From NCBI GenBank assembly GCA_047921395.1, contig JBLRWH010000006.1, forward strand, positions 1 to 64,000: a DNA stretch of 64,000 nucleotides, read 5' to 3'. The notes beneath the pieces were generated by a model, which had not been told where the DNA came from, ran no database searches, and saw only the letters and a program-made list of their open reading frames with translations. The DNA comes from XN24 sp047921395 (lineage in GTDB: Bacteria > Pseudomonadota > Gammaproteobacteria > Steroidobacterales > XN24). Each line of letters opens with the position of its first letter. Position 1 is the stretch's first letter. Below, in pieces: positions 52,301 to 60,277 of this stretch. The position numbers were made by a program, and so were the translations under genes.

Positions 52301-53821
52301 TCAGCCCTCCAGGTCGAACTTGATGCCCTGTGCGAGCGGCAACTCGTGGCTGAAATTGATCGTGTTGGTCTGGCGCCGCATGTAGGCCTTCCAGGAATCC
52401 GACCCGGCCTCGCGGCCGCCGCCGGTGTCCTTCTCGCCACCGAACGCGCCGCCAATCTCCGCGCCGGAGGTGCCGATGTTCACGTTCGCGATGCCGCAGT
52501 CACTGCCGGTGGCCGACAGGAAGCGCTCGCCCGCCTGCAGGTCGTCCGTGAAGATGGCGGACGACAGGCCTTGGCGCACCGAGTTATTCAACGCGATAGC
52601 CTCGTCGAAGTGGTGGTAGGGGATCAGGTACAGGATCGGCGCGAATGTCTCCTCCTGGACGATATCCCACTCGTTACTCGCCTTGACGATAGTCGGCTGG
52701 ACAAAGTTACCCGGGCGCTCGATCACGTGCCCGCCCGTCAGCACGCGGCCGCCGCGTGCGATGACCCTCTCGATCGCGGCCTCATAGCGCATGACGGCGT
52801 CCGCATCGATCAGCGGTCCCATCAGGGTCTGTGGATCCAGCGGATCGCCAACCTTGACCTGGCCGTACGCGAACACGAGGCGATGCGCGAGTTCCTCGAA
52901 CAGCTTTTCGTGCACCAGCACGCGCCGCGTCGACGTGCAGCGCTGGCCGGCCGTGCCGACGGCCCCGAAGACGATTGCCGGTACCGCGAGATCGAGGTTG
53001 GCTTTCTCGTCGACGATGATGGCGTTGTTGCCGCCCAGTTCGAGCAGCGACCGGCCAAGACGGGCCGCGACGCGCTCCGCGACCTTGCGGCCAACAGGCG
53101 TCGAGCCGGTAAACGACACCAGGTCAACCCGTGAATCGGCGACGAGTTCCTCGGCCAGGGAGACATCGGCCTCGACGAACAGGCTGAAAATCGGCGGGAA
53201 GCCCCGTCCCTCGAGCGCCTCGTTGCAGATCTTCTGCACGGCGATGGCGCACAGCGGCGCCTTCGGCGAGGGCTTCCAGATGCAGACATCCCCGCAAATG
53301 GCGGCGATGAATGCGTTCCAGCTCCAGACGGCGACCGGGAAATTGAAGGCGCTGATGATGCCGACCACCCCGAGCGGGTGCCATTGCTCATACATCCGGT
53401 GCCCCGGCCGCTCGGAATGCATCGTCTTGCCATAGAGCATGCGCGACTGGCCGACGGCGAAATCGGCTATGTCGATCATTTCCTGCACTTCGCCGTCGCC
53501 CTCGGCCTTGATCTTGCCCATTTCCAGGCTGACCAGGCTGCCGAGCGCGTCCTTGTGACGGCGCAGCGCGTCGGCGCACAAGCGGACCGCCTCGCCCCGA
53601 TGCGGCGCCGGCATGGCACGCCACAGGTGGAAGGCTTCCCGCGCGACGCCGATGATCTCCTCGTACTCGTCCGCAGAGGCCGTGCGCACGGTGGCGATAC
53701 GCTCGCCGGTGGCAGGGTTGAATGAGCCGATGGCCGGCCCGGTGCCATGCAGCTCGCGCGAACCGGCCCAGGCGCCCGAATTCTCGTCGCCGAGTCCGAG
53801 GCTGTTCAGAATTTCCTGCAT
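52301..53821 (-). CDS. amaB: ALDH7-type alpha-aminoadipate semialdehyde dehydrogenase
   Basis: A 506-aa aldehyde dehydrogenase of the antiquitin (ALDH7) group. The catalytic Cys is in VGTAGQRCTSTRRVLVHE, the group-specific signature, and the Glu is in SLLELGGNNAIIVDEKA. GIISAFNFPVAVWSWNAFIA and the C-terminal GAFGGEKDTGGGREAGSDSW also match the group. It oxidises alpha-aminoadipate semialdehyde (or piperideine-6-carboxylate) to aminoadipate in lysine degradation. ATG 53821 has AGGGAGG 6 nt upstream and lies 1 bp after the neighbouring dehydrogenase gene. The symbol follows the Pseudomonas name; other ALDH7 substrates are possible. Confidence 0.88.
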   Translation of the reverse strand: MQEILNSLGLGDENSGAWAGSRELHGTGPAIGSFNPATGERIATVRTASADEYEEIIGVAREAFHLWRAMPAPHRGEAVRLCADALRRHKDALGSLVSLEMGKIKAEGDGEVQEMIDIADFAVGQSRMLYGKTMHSERPGHRMYEQWHPLGVVGIISAFNFPVAVWSWNAFIAAICGDVCIWKPSPKAPLCAIAVQKICNEALEGRGFPPIFSLFVEADVSLAEELVADSRVDLVSFTGSTPVGRKVAERVAARLGRSLLELGGNNAIIVDEKANLDLAVPAIVFGAVGTAGQRCTSTRRVLVHEKLFEELAHRLVFAYGQVKVGDPLDPQTLMGPLIDADAVMRYEAAIERVIARGGRVLTGGHVIERPGNFVQPTIVKASNEWDIVQEETFAPILYLIPYHHFDEAIALNNSVRQGLSSAIFTDDLQAGERFLSATGSDCGIANVNIGTSGAEIGGAFGGEKDTGGGREAGSDSWKAYMRRQTNTINFSHELPLAQGIKFDLEG

Positions 53822-53822
53822 T

Positions 53823-54986
53823 TCATCCTCCCTTAATGCGTTGATGCCCGACGACCCCGGTGGCAATCAGCCGTGCCGAAACCTCGTTGGTGCCGCCGTG
53901 CGCGTAGAACCTGCCGAAGCGGTTTTCGAGCACATCCTTGAGACGAAAGCTTTCCTGCGTGACGAAGCCGCGATACTCGCCGGGATCGCTGATGACCAGG
54001 TCGGCCACGGCGCACACGCCGGAGGCTGTCGTGACCTGGATGGCCGACCAGAGGCGACCCGCGATGACCTGCGGATAGACCTTGTTGACGTAGTTCTCTT
54101 CGCGCAACTCCCCGTCCTGCAGGCCGACCACCGAGACATAGACGATAACGACGTCCTGCAGGGTGCGCGGCACCGAGTTCTCCAGTACCCGCTTGAGCGT
54201 GCCGCGATCGTGATTGAGCTTCAGGCCGTTCATGAGCAGGCGCATCTGGGCGCAGTGCCCCGGGTAGCGCATGGTCTTGTAATTCATTTCCTGCACGCGA
54301 CCCCGCCAGGAGTTGGCCAGCGAGCCGAGTCCGCCCGAGGTGTTGAAGGCCTCGTAGAGCGTGCCGTCGATCTCGATTTCCTCGAGCCCCTCGAGCGGCA
54401 GCACGTTGATGACGTCACCGGACTCGACGCTCTGGCACATGTTGCCGTACTCGTTGATCAACCCGTCGGTGGACCAGGTCAGCGAGTACTTGAGCACGTT
54501 GTTCGGATGCTGGGGCAGGGCGCCGACGCGCAACTTGACCGTCTGGATCTCGTCGAAATGGCCGGCGAGCTCGTTGGCGGCGATGCTGACGAAGCCCGGC
54601 GCCAGGCCGCATTGCGGCGCAAACGCCGTGCCGGCGCCTTCGGCCAGTTCGCGTACCTGCTCGGTGACCGCGACATCCTCGGTCAGGTCGAAATAGTGCA
54701 TGCCGCGCGCCTTGGCCGCCTCCGCCACCGGCACGTTGCAGAAATAGGGCAGGCCGGAAATCACGGCGTCAACCGGATGCGCATCCAGGTGCGCCCCGAG
54801 GGCCCCCGGATCGGTCGCGTCCAGCGCGAAAGCCCTGACGGCCGGCAACCCGTGGCCCTTGGCGACGGCCTCCGCCGCCGCGCCATCAAGGTCGGCCAGG
54901 TCGACATGGTAATCGCCGGATTCGCCAAGCAAGCCGGAGATCAGGGCTCCGATCTTGCCGGCCCCGAGAACAAGTACTCGATGCAT
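53823..54986 (-). CDS. Saccharopine dehydrogenase family protein (saccharopine or lysine dehydrogenase)
   Basis: A 387-aa NAD(P)-dependent dehydrogenase. The Rossmann motif MHRVLVLGAGKIGALISGLL is at the very N-terminus, then HPVDAVISGLPYFCNVPVAE, MHYFDLTEDVAVTEQV and CGLAPGFVSIAANELAG, followed by a saccharopine-dehydrogenase C-terminal domain. Two roles are possible: saccharopine to glutamate plus aminoadipate semialdehyde, or direct lysine 6-dehydrogenation as in the ~370-aa lysine dehydrogenases of the same fold. Both give the substrate of the ALDH7 enzyme encoded 1 bp downstream. No separate lysine-ketoglutarate reductase gene is in the window, which leans towards the lysine dehydrogenase reading. 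ATG 54986 has GGAG 8 nt upstream. Confidence 0.87.
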   Translation of the reverse strand: MHRVLVLGAGKIGALISGLLGESGDYHVDLADLDGAAAEAVAKGHGLPAVRAFALDATDPGALGAHLDAHPVDAVISGLPYFCNVPVAEAAKARGMHYFDLTEDVAVTEQVRELAEGAGTAFAPQCGLAPGFVSIAANELAGHFDEIQTVKLRVGALPQHPNNVLKYSLTWSTDGLINEYGNMCQSVESGDVINVLPLEGLEEIEIDGTLYEAFNTSGGLGSLANSWRGRVQEMNYKTMRYPGHCAQMRLLMNGLKLNHDRGTLKRVLENSVPRTLQDVVIVYVSVVGLQDGELREENYVNKVYPQVIAGRLWSAIQVTTASGVCAVADLVISDPGEYRGFVTQESFRLKDVLENRFGRFYAHGGTNEVSARLIATGVVGHQRIKGG

Positions 54987-55136
54987 GAAGGTGCTCCACT
55001 GGCCGGGACCCGGCGCGCAGCCACGGTCCGAATGTACGGCGAGCCCGCTCCCGGATGGAAGCGGGCTCGCGGCTGAAGCGCCATTATCGCGGGTCCTTGC
55101 GCGCCGCGCCAGCGGGGACGGCAGAGCCCGATGCTT

Positions 55137-55164
55137 TTGCACTGCGGCATTTGCGCGGTACGAT
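55137..55164 (+). promoter_or_regulatory. Candidate promoter of the DAHP synthase gene
   Basis: TTGCAC (55137-55142) and TACGAT (55159-55164) are separated by 16 nt. Because the -10 ends 6 nt before ATG 55171, the mRNA would start at or next to the start codon and be leaderless, in keeping with the lack of a ribosome-binding site there. Confidence 0.35.
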
Positions 55165-55170
55165 TGGCAA

Positions 55171-56523
55171 ATGATTGCAACACCCAAGCACCTGGATTGG
55201 CATCCCGCGAGCTGGCAGACCAAGGTCGCCGGCCAGCAGCCCCTTTACCCGGATGCCGACGCCGTCGCATCCGTCATCGCGCGCCTGCGCACGCTCCCGC
55301 CGTTGGTCGTGTCCTGGGAGGTCGAGGCCCTGCAGGAGCAGATCGCGCGCGCCCAGCGCGGCGAGGCCTTCCTGCTGCAGGGCGGGGACTGCGCGGAGAA
55401 CTTCGATGACTGCAACTCGGACCAGATCGCGCGCAAGCTGAAAATCCTGTTGCAGGTCAGCGTCGTGCTGCTCCACAGCCTCAAGAAGCCGGTCATCCGC
55501 GTCGGGCGCATGGCCGGGCAATATGCCAAGCCTCGCTCGACGGACATGGAGACGCGCGACGGCCAGACCCTGCCGAGCTATCGCGGCGACCTGGTGAACC
55601 GCAACGGCTTCACGCTGGCCGACCGGACCCCGGACCCGGAGCTGATGATGGTGGGCTACCAGCGGGCCGCGCTGACGCTGAACTTCGTCCGGGCGCTCGC
55701 GGAAGGCGGTTTCGCCGACCTGCACCACCCCGAGTACTGGAATATCGGCTTTGCGCAATCGACACCGTTCGAGCAGGCCTACAAGCGCATTGTCAGGAGC
55801 ATCACGGACTCGATGGACTTCTTCGAGTTCATCTCCGGACAGCCAGTGCACCGGACGCGCCGCATCGATTTCTTCGCGTCCCACGAAGGCCTGCACCTGC
55901 TTTATGAGCAGGCGCAAACGCGTTTCATCGAGCGCCGCGGGCGCTGGTACAACCTCTCCACCCACTACCCCTGGATCGGCATGCGCACGGCCCAGGTCGA
56001 CAGCGCGCACGTGGAGTACTTCCGCGGCATTGCCAACCCGATCGGTGTGAAGTGCGGCACGGGCATGAGCACGGAGTGGTTGCAGTCGCTCATCGAGAAG
56101 CTGAATCCGGACAATGAGCCCGGGCGGCTGACCCTGATCCACCGTTTCGGCTCGGACAATATCGCGAAGCACCTCCCGCCCATGATCGAGGCGGTCAGGG
56201 CGAGTGGCGCGACGGTCCTCTGGGTCTGCGACCCGATGCACGGCAACACCGAGACGACCTCGAGCGGCATCAAGACCCGCAGCTTCGACCGGATCCTCTC
56301 CGAAGTGGAACAGGCGTTCCGGATCCACGAAGAGATGGGCAGCTACCTCGGGGGCGTGCACTTCGAGCTGACGGGGGACGACGTCACCGAATGCATCGGC
56401 GGCGCGCGCGGGCTTACCGAGACCGACCTGGCGCGGGCTTACCTCTCGCAGGTCGACCCGCGCCTGAACTACGAGCAGGCTCTCGAGCTCGCGATGCGGA
56501 TCGCGGAGCTTCGCGGCCGCTGA
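55171..56523 (+). CDS. Class II 3-deoxy-7-phosphoheptulonate (DAHP) synthase
   Basis: A 450-aa class II (plant/mycobacterial-type) DAHP synthase, the first shikimate-pathway enzyme, joining PEP and erythrose 4-phosphate. Family blocks: FLLQGGDCAENFDDCNSDQI with the metal Cys, IRVGRMAGQYAKPRS, YRGDLVNRNGFT, FASHEGLHLLYEQA, IANPIGVKCGTGM and VLWVCDPMHGNTETTSSGIK. Class II enzymes in other bacteria serve either primary aromatic or secondary metabolism; no neighbouring aro or phenazine genes point to the latter. Its last 110 bp overlap the 3' end of the convergent rluE gene. The start ATG has no strong ribosome-binding site. Confidence 0.95.
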   Translation: MIATPKHLDWHPASWQTKVAGQQPLYPDADAVASVIARLRTLPPLVVSWEVEALQEQIARAQRGEAFLLQGGDCAENFDDCNSDQIARKLKILLQVSVVLLHSLKKPVIRVGRMAGQYAKPRSTDMETRDGQTLPSYRGDLVNRNGFTLADRTPDPELMMVGYQRAALTLNFVRALAEGGFADLHHPEYWNIGFAQSTPFEQAYKRIVRSITDSMDFFEFISGQPVHRTRRIDFFASHEGLHLLYEQAQTRFIERRGRWYNLSTHYPWIGMRTAQVDSAHVEYFRGIANPIGVKCGTGMSTEWLQSLIEKLNPDNEPGRLTLIHRFGSDNIAKHLPPMIEAVRASGATVLWVCDPMHGNTETTSSGIKTRSFDRILSEVEQAFRIHEEMGSYLGGVHFELTGDDVTECIGGARGLTETDLARAYLSQVDPRLNYEQALELAMRIAELRGR

Positions 56524-57100
56524 GCAACTCTGCGGGGATGGCGACTTCCTGCCATTCCCCGGGCGACAGTCCGTCCAGCTCGAATGGCCCCACCGCGACG
56601 CGCACCAGCCGCAGGGTGGGGTAGCCGACCGCCGCGGTCATGCGGCGCACCTGCCGGTTTCGGCCCTCGCGCAACTGGAGTTCCAGCCAGCTGTCCGGCA
56701 CCTGCTTGCGAAAGCGGATCGGCGGATCGCGTGGCCACAACCCCGCCGGCTCGGGGATCTGGCGCGCGCGCGCCGGACGCGTGCGACCGTCGCGCAGGAC
56801 CACGCCCTCCCTGAGGGCCGCCAGCGCCGCCTCGTCGGGAACCCCCTCCACCTGGGCGTGATAGGTCTTCCACAGGCCGTGGCGCGGATCGCTGAGCCGC
56901 GCCTGGAGCGGTCCATGATCGGTCAGCAAAACAAGTCCCTCGCTGTCGTGATCCAGCCGGCCCGCGGGATAGACGGCAGGGACCCTGACGTAATCCGCGA
57001 GCGTCGCTCGGCCGTCCGTGGCGCTGAACTGGCACAGGACGCGAAATGGCTTGTTGAACAGCAGCAGCCGTCCGCATTCACCGGAATTATCTGGCATCAT
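56414..57100 (-). CDS. rluE: 23S rRNA pseudouridine synthase, RluE-like
   Basis: A 228-aa pseudouridine synthase of the RsuA/RluE family without an S4 domain. LLFNKPFRVLCQFS at the N-terminus and the catalytic VYPAGRLDHDSEGLVLLTDH with the Asp nucleophile are clear, as are KTYHAQVEGVPD and LREGRNRQVRRMTAAVGYPT. RluE modifies U2457 of 23S rRNA. GGGGGA lies before two adjacent ATGs. The last ~36 residues (Arg/Ala/Pro/Gly-rich) are antisense to the conserved end of DAHP synthase, so this basic tail probably arose by read-through of the overlap. It is divergent from the M28 peptidase gene. Confidence 0.9.
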   Translation of the reverse strand: MMPDNSGECGRLLLFNKPFRVLCQFSATDGRATLADYVRVPAVYPAGRLDHDSEGLVLLTDHGPLQARLSDPRHGLWKTYHAQVEGVPDEAALAALREGVVLRDGRTRPARARQIPEPAGLWPRDPPIRFRKQVPDSWLELQLREGRNRQVRRMTAAVGYPTLRLVRVAVGPFELDGLSPGEWQEVAIPAELLSGREAPRSASRAREPARSSGAGRPARGKPAPGRSR

Positions 57101-57193
57101 TCCCCCACGCGCTGGTCAGCGCCCACAGGAACAGGTATTCCCCGACAAGATCGGACGATTGCCAGCCAGGTTTTGAACAACGGGAGCGCATCA

Positions 57194-58885
57194 TTGGACA
57201 AGCATGGTAACCCCAGCTGTGACACCGTAGTCGCGGCTACCGGCACACGCAGGCAGGGCAGCGTGCTCGCCGTCGTGCTGTTCGCCGGCCTGGCGCTGCA
57301 GGCCGTCAGCCACGGCACGGCACTCGCGGAGCCCATCAGCGAAGCGGGGCTGCATCGTCACATCGCAGTGCTCGCAGCGGACGAATTCGAGGGCCGGGCG
57401 CCCGGCTCGAAGGGCGAAGAGCGGACCCTGGAGTACCTGCAAAGATCGTTCGCCGCGGTCGGCGCGCAACCTGGCAACGGCGACAGCTACCTGCAGGCGG
57501 TCCCGCTGGTGTCACTGGCGCCCGCGGAGAAGCCCTCGTTCGTGGTGCGCGGCGCGGATTTTTCCGCCACGCTGGCGCACAGGAAGGACATGGTGGCCTG
57601 GACCGAGCGGCTGGTCGATGCCGTGACGGTCAAGGACAGCCCGCTGGTCTTCGCCGGCTACGGCATCGTCGCGCCCGAGTATGGCTGGAACGACTACGAA
57701 GGACTCGACGCGCGCGGCAAGACCGTCGTGGTGCTGGTGAATGACCCCGGCTTCGCCACCGGCGATCCGGCGCTGTTCACCGGCCGGGCGATGACCTACT
57801 ACGGTCGCTGGACGTACAAGTACGAGGAGGCCGCCCGCCAGGGGGCCGAGGCGATCATCATCGTCCACGAGACCGAGCCGGCAAGCTATGGCTGGGCGGT
57901 GGTGGAGCGGGGCGGCTCGGGCGAGCGATTCGGCCTGCGCAGCGAGGACGGCAACCTCTCGCGCGCGGCCGTGGAGGGCTGGATCACGACGGAGGCGGCA
58001 GAAAAGTTGTTCGCCGCCGCCGGCGAGGAGTTCGCGACGTTGAAGGCCGCGGCACTCCGGCCGGATTTCGAGGCGCGTCCGCTGGGCGATCTGCGCGCCG
58101 ACATCCACGTGCGAAGCACGAGCCGCGCGGTGGAGTCCCACAATGTCCTGGCGCGGGTGCCGGGCGCGAAACGGCCCGACGAATACGTGATCTTCATGGG
58201 CCACTGGGATCATCTCGGCCGGGACGGCGGCCAGGTATTCAATGGCGCAATCGATAATGCCTCGGGCATTGCCGGCCTGCTGTTGCTTGCCGAAGCCTAC
58301 GCCAGGCTCGACCCGCCGGCGGAGCGCAGCCTGCTGTTCGTGGCGGTCACCGCCGAGGAGCAGGGACTGCTCGGCTCCGAGTACTACGGGGGGCACCCCG
58401 TCGTGCCGCTAGAGCAGACGGTCGCGGTGATCAACGTCGATGGCCTGAACTACATCGGGCCGACGCGCGACATCACGGTGGTCGGCTACGGCGCCTCTGA
58501 ACTGGATGCCTTCGTCGATGCCGCCGCGGCGAAGCACAACCGCAAGGTGATGCCGGATCCGCGGCCGGAGGCGGGCAGTTACTATCGCTCCGATCACTTC
58601 AGCGTGGCCAAGCAGGGCGTACCGGCCGTGTACCCGAAGATGGGCCGGGACCTGGTCGAGGGCGGAACCGAGCGCGGTTTCGAGCTGGCGCAGAACTACG
58701 AGAAGAATCATTATCACAAGCCGACCGACGCCTATTCGCCGGAGCAGGACTGGACGGGCGGCGCCGCGGACCTGAAGCTGTATTTCGATATCGGCCTCCA
58801 GATCGCGAACTCGACCGCCTGGCCCAACTGGGCCGAGGGCAACGAGTTCCGGGCACTGCGCGATGCGCAGCGGGCGGAGCGTTGA
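57194..58885 (+). CDS. Exported M28 family zinc metallopeptidase
   Basis: A 563-aa secreted aminopeptidase-like protein. A signal peptide covers about residues 1-42 (hydrophobic core VLAVVLFAGLALQAV). A PA-type insert domain lies in the middle (about 130-290). The M28 zinc ligands are visible: IFMGHWDHLG (His, Asp), NGAIDNASGIAGLL (bridging Asp), TAEEQGLLGSEYY (catalytic and zinc Glu), INVDGLNYIG (Asp) and the late HYHKPTDAY (His). The start is the TTG at 57194, because GGGAG lies 8 nt upstream; the frame stays open further upstream only as antisense of rluE. It probably trims peptides in the periplasm or outside. It is 84 bp before the thioredoxin-TPR gene, likely co-transcribed. Confidence 0.92.
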   Translation: MDKHGNPSCDTVVAATGTRRQGSVLAVVLFAGLALQAVSHGTALAEPISEAGLHRHIAVLAADEFEGRAPGSKGEERTLEYLQRSFAAVGAQPGNGDSYLQAVPLVSLAPAEKPSFVVRGADFSATLAHRKDMVAWTERLVDAVTVKDSPLVFAGYGIVAPEYGWNDYEGLDARGKTVVVLVNDPGFATGDPALFTGRAMTYYGRWTYKYEEAARQGAEAIIIVHETEPASYGWAVVERGGSGERFGLRSEDGNLSRAAVEGWITTEAAEKLFAAAGEEFATLKAAALRPDFEARPLGDLRADIHVRSTSRAVESHNVLARVPGAKRPDEYVIFMGHWDHLGRDGGQVFNGAIDNASGIAGLLLLAEAYARLDPPAERSLLFVAVTAEEQGLLGSEYYGGHPVVPLEQTVAVINVDGLNYIGPTRDITVVGYGASELDAFVDAAAAKHNRKVMPDPRPEAGSYYRSDHFSVAKQGVPAVYPKMGRDLVEGGTERGFELAQNYEKNHYHKPTDAYSPEQDWTGGAADLKLYFDIGLQIANSTAWPNWAEGNEFRALRDAQRAER

Positions 58886-58969
58886 TTCGTTTCCCCCGTG
58901 GAACCGGAACGCTGGATATTTTGTCGGACTCGATGAACACCGGGGCCGTCCCGGGGGGGAGATTGCCAG

Positions 58970-60082
58970 GTGCCTCGTCTCGCTTTGTTGCTGCTCTCAA
59001 TGTGCCTCCTGGCCGGTCCCGCCGCCGGCGCCGTGCGGTTCACCGACTGGTCGGGCGAGAGCCTTTCCGGCGTGGTGAGCGAAGCGGCGGCGGGCGGCAA
59101 GTTCGTCATGGTGGTGATCACCCAGCCCGACTGGTGCCCCGGATGCATCCAGCTCGACCGGGAGCTGCTCAGGAATCCCGGGGCCAGTGACGTCGCGGAG
59201 CTGACGCGGGAGTGGGTTGTGCTGGAGATGCTGGGTTACGACCAACCCGATGCCGGCGTGATCGCGGCGCAGGGCCTCGGGTTTCTGGGTACGCCCACGA
59301 CGCTGCTGCTGAGCCCGCGTTCTGGCGACCAGCGGCTCGGCGACGCCCGGCAGGTCGCCGCGATCGTCGGCTTCCCCGACGACTACCTGGCCCAGCTGCA
59401 ACAGGCTGCTGCCGGGCATGATGCGATCGCCGCAGCGCAGGCCCGGCTGCGCGAGCGCAACGATGTCGAATCGCTGCAGGAGCTGGCGCAGGCCTACCTC
59501 TCTGCCGGTGATGCCCAGGCGGCCAGGCGCGTGTTCCAGTCCCTGCTGATGCGCGAAGAACTCTCTGCCGAGGCACGGCGGGACATTGCCCTCCGGGCTA
59601 TCCTCCAGCCGACGCAACGGGTCGAGAAGGATCATCCCCGCACGCTCGAGGAGCTGGCGGCCTGGGTCAAGGCGTTCCCGGAAGGCCGGGACGATCCCGC
59701 TTATGTGTATGGCCTCACCTGGTCGCTGCTCTCGCTGGGCCGGGACGACGAGGCCCTCGCGTTGATCCGCGAGCATTATTTCGCCAGCGACGATCCGAAC
59801 GCCACGGCGCAATATCTCTACCTGGCGTTCCGCGCACCGTCGGATGCGTTGCTCGAGGAAGCAGAGCTGCGCGCCCGGCAGGCGGTGACTGCACACCCCG
59901 ACCAGGCGGGACGTTTTCATGCCGCCCACGGGCGCATATTGCGTCGCCAGGGCCGTCTCGACGAGGCCGAGCAGGCCTTCGCACGTGCCGTGGCTGTCGC
60001 TGCGGAGGATGACCCGAACCGCGACACCTATCTCGGCCAGCTGGAGTTCGTGCGCAAGGAACTGGTGACGGCGTCGAACTGA
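58970..60082 (+). CDS. Exported thioredoxin-fold protein with TPR-like repeats
   Basis: A 370-aa protein with a signal peptide (residues 1-20, LALLLLSMCLLAGPAAGAV), a thioredoxin-like domain (residues ~25-145) with the redox motif DWCPGCIQLDREL and the cis-proline region GFLGTPTTLLLS, then a helical tetratricopeptide-like region to the end (for example LAQAYLSAGDAQAARRVFQS and ILRRQGRLDEAEQAFARAVA). CPGC is an unusual CxxC. It could act as a periplasmic disulfide reductase or a protein-interaction scaffold; the target is unknown. GTG 58970 has a GGGGGAG site upstream. Confidence 0.86.
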   Translation: MPRLALLLLSMCLLAGPAAGAVRFTDWSGESLSGVVSEAAAGGKFVMVVITQPDWCPGCIQLDRELLRNPGASDVAELTREWVVLEMLGYDQPDAGVIAAQGLGFLGTPTTLLLSPRSGDQRLGDARQVAAIVGFPDDYLAQLQQAAAGHDAIAAAQARLRERNDVESLQELAQAYLSAGDAQAARRVFQSLLMREELSAEARRDIALRAILQPTQRVEKDHPRTLEELAAWVKAFPEGRDDPAYVYGLTWSLLSLGRDDEALALIREHYFASDDPNATAQYLYLAFRAPSDALLEEAELRARQAVTAHPDQAGRFHAAHGRILRRQGRLDEAEQAFARAVAVAAEDDPNRDTYLGQLEFVRKELVTASN

Positions 60083-60142
60083 ACCCGGCGGGGCGGCGCG
60101 AGCCGATTTTCCCGGCAAAGTGCGATGAACCAATTTTTTGCA

Positions 60143-60169
60143 TTGACCGCCACCTCGCACTAATATGAT
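60143..60169 (+). promoter_or_regulatory. Weak candidate promoter for aceB
   Basis: TTGACC (60143-60148) and TATGAT (60164-60169) each resemble the consensus at five of six positions, but the 15-nt spacer is short. It sits in the only AT-rich patch of the 195-bp gap before aceB and would leave a leader of about 100 nt. Confidence 0.3.
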
Positions 60170-60277
60170 GCGTTGCAGTAAATCTGTGTCGCCGGCGCTG
60201 TGCCGAGCGGTTCCCGGGTGGGGCGTTCAGCGCGTCCGGGGTTGCGCATATCCGGGCCCGGAACGTGAAGGGAAGCC

